Positions 18,555 through 27,728 of a stretch of DNA of 56,966 nt are shown in pieces (position 1 is the stretch's first letter; each line of letters begins with the position of its first letter). The DNA lies in assembly GCF_004208535.1 (NCBI RefSeq), contig NZ_SGIS01000034.1, positions 1 through 56,966 of the forward strand, in the 5' to 3' direction. The stretch is from Sphingomonas populi (GTDB taxonomy: Bacteria > Pseudomonadota > Alphaproteobacteria > Sphingomonadales > Sphingomonadaceae). A program made the translations under genes and the position numbers. The notes under the pieces are model-generated. The model was given only the letters and a program-made list of their open reading frames with translations, did no database searches and was not told the origin of the DNA.

Positions 18555-19480
18555 GCGACGGACTGAAGCTCGGGCTGGTCGGGCTCGGCAAGATCGCGCG
18601 CGACCAGCATTTGCCCGCCATTGCCAAAACCGACGGGATCGATCTCGTCGCGGTCGCCAGCCGCAACGCCAAGGGTGACGGCGTCGCGAACTACAGCGAT
18701 CTCGCCGCGATGCTGGCGGGTTCGCCCGAGCTGAACGCGATCGTGCTGTGCCAGCCCCCGCAGGCACGTTTCGAGGCGGCGGTCACGGCACTCTCTGCCG
18801 GCAAGCACGTCTTCCTCGAAAAGCCGCCCGGCGCGACCGTCTCCGAAGTCGAGGCGCTGATCGCGCTCGCGCGCAAGCAGGGCGTCAGCCTGTTCGCAAG
18901 CTGGCACTCGCGCTACGCCGCCGCCGTGGCCGCCGCACGCGACTGGATTGCGCAAACCACGATCCGCAGCATCGCGATCTCGTGGAAGGAAGATGTCCGG
19001 CACTGGCATCCCGGCCAGCCGTGGATCTGGGAAGCGGGCGGCTTCGGCGTGTTCGATCCCGGCATCAACGCGCTGTCGATCCTCACCGAGATCGTGCCCG
19101 ATCGCGTGTCTCTGCTCAGCGCCACGCTCGAAGTGCCGTCCAACTGCCAGGCGCCGATCGGCGCGACGCTGACGATGCGGACCGGCTCGGGTGCGGCGAT
19201 CGACACCGTGTTCGACTGGCGCCAGACTGGCCCGCAAAGCTGGGACATCATCGTCGAGACCGAAGCTGGCACGCTGCGGCTCGCCGAAGGCGGCAACCGC
19301 TGGTTCCTTGGCGATGCCGAGCAGCCGGTCGGCGCGGAGGAGGAATATCCGGCGATGTACCGCCGCTTCGTCGATATCGCCGGTCGCAACGAGATCGATG
19401 TCGATCTCGCGCCGCTGCAACTGGTCGCCGACGCGTTCCTCTGCGGCCGCCACATCGCCACGGAGGCGTTTCACGACTAA
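18551..19480 (+). CDS. Gfo/Idh/MocA-family L-arabinose / D-galactose 1-dehydrogenase
   Basis: 309 residues with a GTG start overlapping the previous stop by 4 bp. N-terminal Rossmann motif LGLVGLGKIARDQHLPAI, then the family signature EKPPGATVSEVE, WHSRYAAAV and WKEDVRHWHPGQPWIWE. I recall this set as shared with the L-arabinose 1-dehydrogenase of Azospirillum and with D-galactose dehydrogenases, which accept both sugars because C2-C4 configuration is the same. It would open the pathway by making the lactone. Confidence 0.85.
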   Translation: MSDGLKLGLVGLGKIARDQHLPAIAKTDGIDLVAVASRNAKGDGVANYSDLAAMLAGSPELNAIVLCQPPQARFEAAVTALSAGKHVFLEKPPGATVSEVEALIALARKQGVSLFASWHSRYAAAVAAARDWIAQTTIRSIAISWKEDVRHWHPGQPWIWEAGGFGVFDPGINALSILTEIVPDRVSLLSATLEVPSNCQAPIGATLTMRTGSGAAIDTVFDWRQTGPQSWDIIVETEAGTLRLAEGGNRWFLGDAEQPVGAEEEYPAMYRRFVDIAGRNEIDVDLAPLQLVADAFLCGRHIATEAFHD

Positions 19481-19502
19481 ACGGGAGGATCGGGAGGCGC
19501 GC

Positions 19503-20237
19503 TTGGATCGAGACACGGGTAACGAACCGGGCGCGCCGAAATCGACGCTGCGCATCCACCAGACGATCGCCCGTGACCTCGGCATCGCCATCCTGAACGG
19601 TCGTCACCCGCCCGGCACGCTGTTCGAGGGCGAGATCGAAAGCGCCGGGCGGCTCCACGTCTCGCGCACCGCCTACCGCGAGGCGGTGCGTATCCTCGCC
19701 GCCAAGGGGCTGATCGAGAGCCGTCCCAAGGCCGGCACCCGAGTCACGCCGCGCGCGCGCTGGAACCTGCTCGATCCCGATCTGCTCGCGTGGATGTTCA
19801 GCGACGAGCCCGACCCCGAATTCGTCCGCGACCTGTTCGAACTGCGCGGCATCATCGAACCCGCCGCCGCCGAACTCGCCGCGCTGCGCCGGACGGAAGC
19901 GCACCTGACGGATCTCACCGCCGCGCTCGACCAGATGCGCGCACACGGCCTGTCAACCACCGCCGGACGTGCCGCCGATCAGCGCTTCCACCACGCGATC
20001 CTCGCCGCCGCGCACAACGCCGCGCTCGCCAGCCTCGCCGGCTCGGTCGGCGCGGCGGTGAGTTGGACCACCACCTTCAAGCACCGCAAGCAGCGCCTGC
20101 CGCGCGACCCCATCGCAGATCATGACGCGGTGCTGCTCTCGATCCGCGCCTCGGATGCGGTGCGGGCGCGCGAAACGATGCGCGCGCTGCTGGGGCACGC
20201 GCTCGCCGACATGGACCTCGCACTGCCGTCACGCTGA
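19503..20237 (+). CDS. FadR-type GntR-family regulator
   Basis: 244 residues from a TTG start at 19503; GGGAGG lies 5 bp upstream, and no in-frame ATG or GTG offers a better choice. The N-terminal winged HTH (GTLFEGEIESAGRLHVSRTA YREAVRILAAKGLIES) is followed by an all-helical FCD domain with DLFELRGIIEPAAAELAA and DQRFHHAILAAAHN, whose His/Asp residues usually bind a metal and a sugar acid. Last gene of the dehydratase operon, so it is likely the local repressor, sensing a keto-deoxy acid or phosphate. Confidence 0.88.
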   Translation: MDRDTGNEPGAPKSTLRIHQTIARDLGIAILNGRHPPGTLFEGEIESAGRLHVSRTAYREAVRILAAKGLIESRPKAGTRVTPRARWNLLDPDLLAWMFSDEPDPEFVRDLFELRGIIEPAAAELAALRRTEAHLTDLTAALDQMRAHGLSTTAGRAADQRFHHAILAAAHNAALASLAGSVGAAVSWTTTFKHRKQRLPRDPIADHDAVLLSIRASDAVRARETMRALLGHALADMDLALPSR

Positions 20238-20261
20238 GGGCTTCACGCCCCGCCCACCCTA

Positions 20262-20300
20262 AATGACATATTTGTAATATAGTATAATAAAAATATTTCG
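20262..20300. other. AT-rich island
   Basis: About 40 bp almost free of G and C (ATATTTGTAATATAGTATAA and following) in an otherwise GC-rich region, just after the sugar cluster. It may be a promoter or a protein-binding or entry site. I see no gene in 20238-20417. Confidence 0.5.
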
Positions 20301-20430
20301 CGGCGCGCGAGCCATTGGCAACCCAGCGCCTAGCGCGTATCGCTCCATTATGGATAAGTTGAGTCGTGCGGATGACGCGACCAACCGCTTTTTCCCTGTA
20401 CCGCATAACATCGCTATATGAGGGCGTGGG

Positions 20431-20640
20431 GTGGCTTTTTTTGTTTTGATCGGCGCGGTCTTCGTGATCGCGTTCTTGGCGTATGCCGCGTATCTGCGCC
20501 GTCGCGACGCGGCGGCGCGCCGCGCGTGGGAAGCGCATTGCAACGAACAGGCGCTCGCCAACAACGCCGCGCTCGCGGCACGTCGCGCCGCCGCGCGCCC
20601 GGAAACCATCATCAAACACGACGCGGCGGTTGCCGAATAA
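20431..20640 (+). CDS. Small single-span membrane protein, unknown function
   Basis: 69 residues with a GTG start and an AGGG-type ribosome binding site. Residues 2-20 (AFFVLIGAVFVIAFLAYAA) form one membrane helix, followed by a basic, Ala-rich helix (RRRDAAARRAWEAH). A competing frame from ATG 20418 reads the same DNA without a hydrophobic segment. I do not recognise the family; coding is probable but not proven. Confidence 0.5.
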   Translation: MAFFVLIGAVFVIAFLAYAAYLRRRDAAARRAWEAHCNEQALANNAALAARRAAARPETIIKHDAAVAE

Positions 20641-20689
20641 ATCCAGGATCGGCCGCACCTTGCGACCGCATCATCAGCCGCGCAGCGGC

Positions 20690-20765
20690 TGGTGGAGCTG
20701 AGCGGAATCGAACCGCTGGCCTCTGCAGTGCGATTGCAGCGCTCTCCCATCTGAGCTACAGCCCC
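20690..20765 (-). tRNA. tRNA-Ala (anticodon CGC)
   Basis: A complete 76-nt cloverleaf with encoded CCA. The acceptor stem GGGGCTG / CAGCTCC has the G3-U70 wobble that defines alanine tRNAs. The D-arm is GCTC-AGATGGGA-GAGC, the anticodon arm CTGCA-ATCGCAC-TGCAG and the T-arm AGCGG-TTCGATT-CCGCT. It reads GCG codons, frequent in this GC-rich DNA. Confidence 0.96.
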
Positions 20766-21021
20766 GTGCCACGCCGTGGATGCGGGACCACGCCTGTAGC
20801 CGCCCTTTTTCGGCGATGCAACGCCCACCCGATCAAATTTTCACCGCCGGATCGCCGCCTGAACGCTGCGACGAACGGCGCCTCCGCTGCGTCGGCGCGC
20901 GCCCCTGAACACTGAAAACATTGGAACAATTGCCGCGTTCATCCCTTCTTAGCAGGCAACCGACAGGCAGGCGCCAATGCCGCCGCCGGTCGCAGCAGGA
21001 CCGTCTCAGGAGGACGCCATC

Positions 21022-22008
21022 ATGGGTTACGACCGTTATCCCCAGAACAACGCCGGTGACTATAACCACAGCCCGGACCCCGACATCCAGGGCCGCGATT
21101 ATGGCTCTGGCCGCGACTACACCTATTCCAGCGCACGCGACTATCAGGCCGCCGGCGCGTTCGACCGCGATCGCGGCGGACCACGCGGCGACTATGACCG
21201 AAACCGCGGTTATGGCTACGGCAACCGCGAGCAAGGCCGCGACTTTGGCGGACGCGACACCAACCGCGAATTCGCCGGACGCGGCTACCCGCGCGATCGC
21301 GGCAATGGCGGCGAATATCGTGGTAGCTACGGCAGCAATGGCCGCCGTTACACCGAAGCCGGCGGACGCGACTATGGCCGCCAGCCGCAGGGCTATGACT
21401 ACGAGGATCGCGGCTTCTTCGACCGCGCCGGCGACGAGGTCCGCTCGTGGTTCGGCGATGAGGAGGCCGAGCGCCGTCGCGAGCTCGATTCGCGCTACGA
21501 CGATCGCCAGGATCATTCGCATCAGGGCGCGTCCTATGGCCGCGACCATGATTACCACCAGTGGCGTCGCAGCCAGATCGACGCGCTCGACCGTGATTAT
21601 CACGAATATCGCAACGAGAACCGTTCGAAGTTCGAGAGCGAGTTCGGCACTTGGCGCACCGAGCGCCAGACCCAGCGTGGCGCGCTCACCAAGGTCGAGG
21701 AGCATTTCGAGGTGATCGGGTCGGACGGCCAGCATATCGGCACGGTCGACAAGGTGCGCGGCGACCGCATCATCCTCACCAAGACCGACGCGAATGCCGG
21801 TGGCCATCACCACTCGATCCCGTCGCGCTGGATCGAATCGGTCGATGGCAAGCAGGTCACCGTCCGCAAGACCGCCGACGAGGCCAAGGCGCACTGGCGC
21901 GATGAGGACCGCAACACTGCGTTCTTCAACGAGGGCGATCGCGACGCCGACCGTACCGCCACCAGCACCGACCGCTCGCTCAACCGCAGCTTCTCGGGCA
22001 CGTACTAA
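21022..22008 (+). CDS. Low-complexity protein with C-terminal DUF2171 domain
   Basis: 328 residues from ATG 21022, with AGGAGG 8 bp upstream; an earlier frame start at 20977 lacks a site. Residues up to about 150 are disordered and dominated by Arg, Asp, Gly and Tyr repeats (RDYG, GYGN, RGY). A short conserved helix follows (DRAGDEVRSWFGDEEAERRR). The C-terminus, from EHFEVIGSDGQHIGTVDKV through IPSRWIESVDG, is a PRC-barrel-like DUF2171 domain. The role is unknown; the composition resembles stress-linked proteins of sphingomonads. Confidence 0.75.
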   Translation: MGYDRYPQNNAGDYNHSPDPDIQGRDYGSGRDYTYSSARDYQAAGAFDRDRGGPRGDYDRNRGYGYGNREQGRDFGGRDTNREFAGRGYPRDRGNGGEYRGSYGSNGRRYTEAGGRDYGRQPQGYDYEDRGFFDRAGDEVRSWFGDEEAERRRELDSRYDDRQDHSHQGASYGRDHDYHQWRRSQIDALDRDYHEYRNENRSKFESEFGTWRTERQTQRGALTKVEEHFEVIGSDGQHIGTVDKVRGDRIILTKTDANAGGHHHSIPSRWIESVDGKQVTVRKTADEAKAHWRDEDRNTAFFNEGDRDADRTATSTDRSLNRSFSGTY

Positions 22009-22873
22009 GGGATCTCCCGGCGCGACAACGCGCCGGGTCCGACCGGAAAGACGGGCGGGCACCGATCACGGCGCCCGCCCTTTCTTCATCTACGACTGAG
22101 CGCCTCCCCTCCGTTCGTGCCGACACCCGCCGGGTCAGCCCGCGCGGCAGCAATCCGACCGATCCCGCCATCGCCGCGTTCATCGCGCCCGACACCTTGA
22201 TCGCCTGCCCCCGCGCCAGCGCCCGCATCCCATCGCGCACCACGGCCTCGGGATCGGCGGCGTTCTTCTCGAAGAACGCGCTCGCCCCCATGCCTGCGAT
22301 ATCCGCGAACTCGGTGCGCGTCGGCCCGGGACACAAAGCCGTCACGCGCACGCCGCTGGCGCGCACCTCCTCGTGCAGCGCCTCGGAGAAGCTCAGCACG
22401 AACGCCTTGGTCGCATAATAGACCGCCATCCCCGGCCCCGGCTGGAATGCGGCGGTCGAGGCGATGTTGAGGATGCCGCCGCGCCGCATCTGCACCATGC
22501 CGGGCACCACCGCATGGGCAAGTTCCACCAGCGCACGGCAGTTGAGGTCGATCATCGCCGCCTGCACCGCGCCGTCACCGTCCGCGAACGCGCCCCGCAC
22601 GCCGAAGCCGGCATTGTTGACGAGCGTGTTCACCGCCAGCCCGCGCGCGGCGATCTCACCCATCAGCCCGGCGACCGCACCGGCCGCGCCGAGATCACAC
22701 GCGATCACGCTTGCGGACACGCCGGTCGCGGCGATCTTCGCGGCCAGCGCTTCAAGCCGCTCCGCCCGCCGCGCGACCAGGATCACGTCATGCCCTTCGG
22801 CCGCCGCGCGCTCGGCGAACAGCGCGCCGAGGCCCGCCGAGGCGCCGGTAATCAGCCAGGTATCGCGTGCCAT
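21980..22873 (-). CDS. SDR-family oxidoreductase with an abnormal C-terminal extension
   Basis: 297 residues from ATG 22873 (GGAGG 7 bp upstream). Cofactor motif TGASAGLG at 9-16, NNAG at about 86-89, catalytic YYATK at 152-156; a DltE-like SDR. Homology-like sequence seems to end near residue 250. The last 45 residues are Arg/Ser-rich, cross the neighbour's terminator and overlap its 3' end by 29 bp. In another frame a stop lies at 22086-22088, which would give the usual size of about 260 residues, so a frameshift or lost stop near 22090-22130 is possible. Confidence 0.75.
   Translation of the reverse strand: MARDTWLITGASAGLGALFAERAAAEGHDVILVARRAERLEALAAKIAATGVSASVIACDLGAAGAVAGLMGEIAARGLAVNTLVNNAGFGVRGAFADGDGAVQAAMIDLNCRALVELAHAVVPGMVQMRRGGILNIASTAAFQPGPGMAVYYATKAFVLSFSEALHEEVRASGVRVTALCPGPTRTEFADIAGMGASAFFEKNAADPEAVVRDGMRALARGQAIKVSGAMNAAMAGSVGLLPRGLTRRVSARTEGRRSVVDEERAGAVIGARPSFRSDPARCRAGRSLSTCPRSCG
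22053..22086 (+). terminator. Rho-independent terminator of the DUF2171 gene
   Basis: A perfect 8-bp GC stem (GGGCGGGC / GCCCGCCC) with a 12-nt loop, followed by TTTCTT, about 45 bp after the stop codon. The convergent SDR reading frame runs through it. Confidence 0.8.
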
Positions 22874-22988
22874 CGCCGTCGCCTCCAGTGCCCCGAAACG
22901 TTGCAACAATCACACCATGCCGGAAAAGCCCACCGCCACGATCAAGATTGTGTTGCCAATCTGCCTCTCACGCCCCCATCTTACCGGC

Positions 22989-25079
22989 GTGCTACGACAA
23001 TATGAACTGGTCGATCGCGTCCTGAGCTACGATCCCAATGCCGATGAGGCGTTGCTCAACCGCGCCTATGTGTTCTCGGTGCAGGCGCATGGCACGCAGA
23101 AACGCGCTTCGGGCGATCCCTATTTCAGCCACCCGATCGAGGTGGCGGGCATCCTCACCGACCTGCATCTCGACGACGAGACGATCGCCACCGCGATCCT
23201 CCACGATACCGTCGAGGATACCGTCGCCACGCCAGAGCAGATCGAGAAGATCTTCGGCCCCGCCGTCGCGCGGCTGGTCGATGGCGTCACCAAACTCTCC
23301 AAGATCGAGGCGCAGACCGAGAACGAGCGCGCGGCGGAGAACCTGCGCAAATTCCTGCTCGCCATGTCGGACGATATCCGCGTGCTGCTGGTCAAGCTCG
23401 CCGACCGGCTGCACAACATGCGGACGCTGCACTTCATCGCCAAGCCCGAGAAGCGCCGCCGCATCGCGCGCGAGACGATGGACATCTACGCGCCGCTCGC
23501 CGAGCGGATCGGCATGTACGAGTTCATGAAGGAGATGCAGACGCTCGCCTTCCAGCAGCTCGAACCCGAAGCGTATGAATCGATCACGCGCCGGCTCGCG
23601 CAATTGCAGGAAGGCGGCGGGGACCGCATCGCCAAGATCGGCTCCGGCCTAAAGCTGCTGCTTTCGCGCCACGGCATCGAGGCCGACATCACCGGCCGCG
23701 AGAAACACCCCTATTCGATCTGGAAAAAGACCAACGAGCGCGACATCAGCTTCGAGCAGCTTTCCGACATCATGGCGTTCCGCGCGATCGTGCCGAGCGA
23801 GGAGGAATGCTACGCAGCGCTCGGCGCTATCCACCGGCGCTGGCCGATGGTGCCGGGGCGGTTCAAGGATTACATCTCCACCCCCAAGCGCAACGGCTAT
23901 CGCTCGCTCCACACCTCGGTAATCCACGCCGAGAACCGCCGCATCGAAATCCAGATCCGCACCCCCGACATGCACAAGGAGGCCGAACTCGGCCTTGCCG
24001 CGCATTGGGCGTACAAGCAGGACAAGGTCCGCCCCGAAACCCAGGTGAGCTGGATTCGCGACCTGATCGAAATCCTCGACACGGCCGACAGCCCCGAGGA
24101 ATTGCTCGAACATACCCGCATGGCGATGTATCAGGATCGCATCTTCGCCTTCACTCCCAAGGGCGAACTGCACCAATTGCCCAAGGGCGCGACGCCGATC
24201 GATTTCGCCTATGCGGTCCACACCGATCTCGGCGATCAGGCGGTCGGCGCCAAGGTCAACGGCCGCGTCGTGCCGCTGCGCACGCTGATCGAGAATGGCG
24301 ATCAGGTGCAGATCCTGCGTTCCAAGGCGCAGCACCCCCAGCCCAATTGGATGAACTTCGCGATCACCGGCAAGGCGCGCGCGGCGATCCGCCGCTATCT
24401 GCGCCAGAGCGAGCGTGAGGAGACGCAGGCGCTCGGGCGCAAGCTCTATGACGAGGTCGTCTCGCGCCTGCCCGCGCCGATCGGCGGCGACGCGATCAAG
24501 ACCGCGCTGACCCGGCTCAAGCTGCCCGACGAGGCCGCACTGATGGAGGCGATCGCGCGCCGCCGCATCCCCGATGCCGATGTGATGGAGGCGCTGATGC
24601 CCGGCTCGGTCGAGGCGAGCGGCCAGCGCGAGGTGCCACCGCAGACCAAGGCGATCTCGATCCGCGGGCTCACCCCCGGCGTCGCTTATGATCTCGGGGA
24701 ATGCTGCCACCCGATCCCCGGTGACCGCATCGTGGGCTTACGCCGGCCCGATCAGGGCATCGAGGTCCATGTCATCGATTGCCCGGTGCTGGCGCGCGCC
24801 GACGATGCCGATTGGGTCGATCTCGCCTGGGGCGACAAGACCGACGGCGGCACCGCGCGGATCGCCGTCGGCGTCAAGAACGAGCCCGGCGCGCTCGGCA
24901 CGATCGCGACGATCATCGGCGCGCAAAAGGCCAACATCGTCAACATGCGGCTAGATAACCGCGACACGGGTTTGCACACCAACACCTTCGATGTCGAAGT
25001 CCACGACACCCAGCACCTGATGCGCCTGATCGCCGCGCTACGCGCCGCCGATGCGGTCAACGGGGTGGAGCGGGTTTAG
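22989..25079 (+). CDS. rsh: Bifunctional (p)ppGpp synthetase/hydrolase RSH
   Basis: 696 residues from GTG 22989 (MLRQYELVDRVL, the usual start in the group); an in-frame ATG at 22917 would add 24 residues. Domains in order: HD hydrolase with HDTVEDT at about 72-78, the RelA/SpoT synthetase region including YISTPKRNGYRSLHTSVI, the TGS domain (FAFTPKGELHQLPKGATPID), a Cys-containing linker (GECCHPIPGDRI) and a C-terminal ACT domain. Both catalytic centres look intact. It is the alarmone enzyme that links starvation to growth control. Confidence 0.95.
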   Translation: MLRQYELVDRVLSYDPNADEALLNRAYVFSVQAHGTQKRASGDPYFSHPIEVAGILTDLHLDDETIATAILHDTVEDTVATPEQIEKIFGPAVARLVDGVTKLSKIEAQTENERAAENLRKFLLAMSDDIRVLLVKLADRLHNMRTLHFIAKPEKRRRIARETMDIYAPLAERIGMYEFMKEMQTLAFQQLEPEAYESITRRLAQLQEGGGDRIAKIGSGLKLLLSRHGIEADITGREKHPYSIWKKTNERDISFEQLSDIMAFRAIVPSEEECYAALGAIHRRWPMVPGRFKDYISTPKRNGYRSLHTSVIHAENRRIEIQIRTPDMHKEAELGLAAHWAYKQDKVRPETQVSWIRDLIEILDTADSPEELLEHTRMAMYQDRIFAFTPKGELHQLPKGATPIDFAYAVHTDLGDQAVGAKVNGRVVPLRTLIENGDQVQILRSKAQHPQPNWMNFAITGKARAAIRRYLRQSEREETQALGRKLYDEVVSRLPAPIGGDAIKTALTRLKLPDEAALMEAIARRRIPDADVMEALMPGSVEASGQREVPPQTKAISIRGLTPGVAYDLGECCHPIPGDRIVGLRRPDQGIEVHVIDCPVLARADDADWVDLAWGDKTDGGTARIAVGVKNEPGALGTIATIIGAQKANIVNMRLDNRDTGLHTNTFDVEVHDTQHLMRLIAALRAADAVNGVERV

Positions 25080-25090
25080 CTCTAACTGCG

Positions 25091-25245
25091 CACCCTCACG
25101 CTTCCGTCGCGTCGCTCCTCCTTCCCTCTCCCGCCGGGAGAGGAGTTTCGGGTCGTTGATGCCCCCGGCATCACCTGAACAGCGCGGGGCGCTGTTCACC
25201 CGAAACTGGGCCCGCCCGGCGCAGCCGGGTGGGAAGGGTGAGGGC
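25091..25245. repeat. Family-D palindrome carrying a 64-nt nested module
   Basis: The same outer frame as 15867-15955 (CACCCTCACGCTTCC and GGAAGGGTGAGGG arms, hairpin CCCTCTCCC-GCC-GGGAGAGG, and CCCGGC-GCA-GCCGGG). Between the two inner hairpins, where the other copy has only a few bases, sits the module at 25144-25207. It lies between the convergent genes rsh and pgi. Confidence 0.75.
25144..25207. repeat. 64-nt three-stem module, copy 1
   Basis: Outer stem AGTTTCGGGT / ACCCGAAACT (10 bp, perfect). Inside are two perfect hairpins: TGATGCC-CCC-GGCATCA and GAACAGCGC-GGG-GCGCTGTTC. Copy 2 at 35027-35090 has the same length and layout, one compensated change in the outer stem, and unrelated inner stem sequences that are again perfectly paired with the same CCC and GGG loops. 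Confidence 0.8.
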
Positions 25246-25269
25246 GAGTGGCTCCCACCCTCCCCCAAA

Positions 25270-26766
25270 TCACCCGAACGCGCGCTTGATGAGGTCGGTG
25301 GTCGAGACATCGAACTCCTGCCCGCCGGCATCCGCCGCCTTGGCCATTTCCTTGCCCAGCTCGACGCCGAACTGGTCGAACGAGTTGATGCCCAGCAACA
25401 CCCCGCTGACGAAGGTGCGGTGCTCGTAAAACGCGATCAGCGCGCCGAGCGTGCGCGCATCGAGCGTGTCGAGCAGGATCGTCGAGGAAGGCCGATCGCC
25501 CGAATAGGCCCGCGCCTTGTCGGCATTGTCGCGGCCCGCCATCAACGCGGCGCCTTGCGCGAACGCGTTGAGCAGCAACTGGCGGTGGTGGTCCTCGCTC
25601 AGCGTGTCGCCCGGCTCGATCACCGCGACGAACTCGACCGGCACCAGATGCGTGCCCTGGTGGAGCAACTGGAACACCGCATGCTGCGCATCGGTGCCGA
25701 CGCCGCCCCAGGTGATCGGCGCGCTCGGGCGGGTGAGCGGCTCACCGTCGATCGTCACGCCCTTGCCGTTCGATTCCATCTCGAGCTGCTGGAGGTACGA
25801 CGGCAACAGCCGCAGCCGCTCGTCATAGGCGAAGGTCGCGCGCGTTTCGCAGTGGCGGACCTGCGCGTAATAAAGATCGGCGAAGGCGGCGAGCGCGGGG
25901 GCGTTCTGGCTCAGCGCGGTCTGCTTGAAATGGCGGTCCATTTCGGCAGCCCCTTCGAGCAGATCGGCGAAATCGTCCCAGCCGAGCGCGAGCGCCGCCG
26001 GAAAGCCGATCGACGACCACAAGGAATAGCGCCCGCCCACCGAGTCGGCGAACGGCAGGATGCGAGTCTCGTCCACGCCCCATTCGATCGCCTTGTCGGG
26101 ATCGGCGGTGAGCGCGACCACACGACCGTACACGTCTTCGACCCCGCCCTCGGCCATCCATTGCAGCACGCTCTCGGCGTTGAGCATGGTTTCCTTGGTG
26201 GTGAAGGTCTTCGAGGCGATCACCAGCAACGTCGCGGTCGGATCGAACTTGGCGAACACCTCTTCCAGCGCCGCGCCATCGACGTTGGAGACGATCGCGA
26301 CATCATAGCGCCCCGACTGACGCCCAAGCGCATCGACGAGCAGATTGGGGCCGAGCGCCGAGCCGCCGATACCGACATGCAGGATATGTTCGATCGGCCC
26401 GAGCGCCTCGCCCTCGATCGCGTCGATCAGCGCGCGCATGCGGGCGTGGAGCGCCTGCGCCTTGGCGACGTCCTCCTCATTGCCCTCACCACGCTCGGCG
26501 ACATGCGTGACCGAACGGCCCTCGGTGGTGTTGATGACCTTGCCCGCGAACAAAGCCTCGCGCTTGCCGCTGAGATCCTGCGCCTTGGCGAGCGCCTCGA
26601 ACGCGGCGACCGCGTCCTTGGTGAGATGCGTCTTCGACCAGTCGAAATGCAGGCCTGCGATATCGAGGCTGAAGCTGTCGAGCCGCCCCGCGTCCGCAGC
26701 GAAGAGATCGGTAAGCTTGGTCGCGGGGAGCTGTTCGATCGCGGTCCAGTCGGCAGGCATGGTCAC
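25270..26766 (-). CDS. pgi: Glucose-6-phosphate isomerase
   Basis: 498 residues of the PGI family. Sugar-phosphate and signature segments are present: HVGIGGSALGPNLLVDAL, VIASKTFTTKETMLNAES, GRYSLWSSIGFPAALALGW, and the C-terminal block with GINSFDQFGVELGKEMA. It interconverts glucose-6-phosphate and fructose-6-phosphate. Convergent with rsh across the nested repeat. No sign of truncation. Confidence 0.95.
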   Translation of the reverse strand: MTMPADWTAIEQLPATKLTDLFAADAGRLDSFSLDIAGLHFDWSKTHLTKDAVAAFEALAKAQDLSGKREALFAGKVINTTEGRSVTHVAERGEGNEEDVAKAQALHARMRALIDAIEGEALGPIEHILHVGIGGSALGPNLLVDALGRQSGRYDVAIVSNVDGAALEEVFAKFDPTATLLVIASKTFTTKETMLNAESVLQWMAEGGVEDVYGRVVALTADPDKAIEWGVDETRILPFADSVGGRYSLWSSIGFPAALALGWDDFADLLEGAAEMDRHFKQTALSQNAPALAAFADLYYAQVRHCETRATFAYDERLRLLPSYLQQLEMESNGKGVTIDGEPLTRPSAPITWGGVGTDAQHAVFQLLHQGTHLVPVEFVAVIEPGDTLSEDHHRQLLLNAFAQGAALMAGRDNADKARAYSGDRPSSTILLDTLDARTLGALIAFYEHRTFVSGVLLGINSFDQFGVELGKEMAKAADAGGQEFDVSTTDLIKRAFG

Positions 26767-26867
26767 CTCGGTATTTATGATAGGAACGGTTGGTGAGATC
26801 GTCCTAGTCGCACCACATTACAACCGCCAGCTTGACGCGCCCGCCCGCCCTGCCCAAAGGCCCGAAA

Positions 26868-27728
26868 ATGTCCGAAACCGACTCCACTCCGGCGCAGACC
26901 CCGGCCAAGGCGAAGAAGCCCCGGTCCGAAACGCGCGAGACGCTCAGCTTCCTGCTCAAGCTGGCGCTCGTCGTGCTGGTGTTCCGCAGCTTCATCTTCG
27001 CGCCGTTCAGCATCCCGAGCGAGTCGATGATGCCGCGCTTGCTGATCGGCGACTATCTGTTCATCTCGAAGTGGAATTACGGCTATTCGCGCTGGTCGCT
27101 GCCGTGGGGCTTCCCGCCGATTCCGGGCCGCATCTTCGGGCGCGATCCGGCACGCGGCGACGTGGTGGTGTTCCGCGGGCCCCCGGGCGACGATGTCGAT
27201 GTCATCAAGCGCATCATCGGCCTGCCCGGCGATTCGATCCAGGTCCGCCACGGCCAGGTCATCCTCAACGGCGTGCCGGTGCCCAAGCAGCGCGTCGGCG
27301 ATTTCCTGCTGCCGCTGTCGCCCAATTACGGCACCGACGCCTGCGACAGCCAGTTCCAGGATGTCGACGCCAAGGGCAAGCCGGTCTGCCGCTACATGCA
27401 GTTCCGCGAGACGCTCCCCAACGGCAAGAGCTACGACGTGCTCGACAAGGGCGAAATGCCCGACCGCGACGATACCAAGGTCTATAACGTGCCCGCCGGC
27501 CATGTCTTCGTGATGGGCGACAACCGCGACAACAGTTCGGACAGCCGCTTCCCGGCCCCCGCCGACGCGCTGCCCGGTGAGAGCAGCGGCATGGGGTACG
27601 TCCCGCTCGAACGGATCGAGGGCAAGGCGGTGGTCGGTTTCTGGTCCACCGACGGCTCCGCCAATTGGTTCCTGCCGTGGACATGGTTCACCGCCGCGCG
27701 GTTGAACCGCATCGGGGAAGGCTTTTGA
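26868..27728 (+). CDS. lepB: Signal peptidase I
   Basis: 286 residues from ATG 26868. One N-terminal membrane helix (LKLALVVLVFRSFIFAPF) is followed by the catalytic serine box IPSESMMPRLLIGDY (Ser about 53) and the lysine box VIKRIIGLPGDSIQV; the C-terminal box GHVFVMGDNRDNSSDSRF is also intact. It removes Sec and Tat signal peptides at the periplasmic face, including those of the exported proteins in this window. It overlaps rnc by 4 bp. Confidence 0.95.
   Translation: MSETDSTPAQTPAKAKKPRSETRETLSFLLKLALVVLVFRSFIFAPFSIPSESMMPRLLIGDYLFISKWNYGYSRWSLPWGFPPIPGRIFGRDPARGDVVVFRGPPGDDVDVIKRIIGLPGDSIQVRHGQVILNGVPVPKQRVGDFLLPLSPNYGTDACDSQFQDVDAKGKPVCRYMQFRETLPNGKSYDVLDKGEMPDRDDTKVYNVPAGHVFVMGDNRDNSSDSRFPAPADALPGESSGMGYVPLERIEGKAVVGFWSTDGSANWFLPWTWFTAARLNRIGEGF

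Noticed and set aside
10269..20237. Cluster as a D-xylose (Weimberg) locus.
   Set aside because: No xylose dehydrogenase is present, and DgoK-DgoA with a galactose/arabinose-type dehydrogenase fit better; xylose as a side substrate is not excluded.
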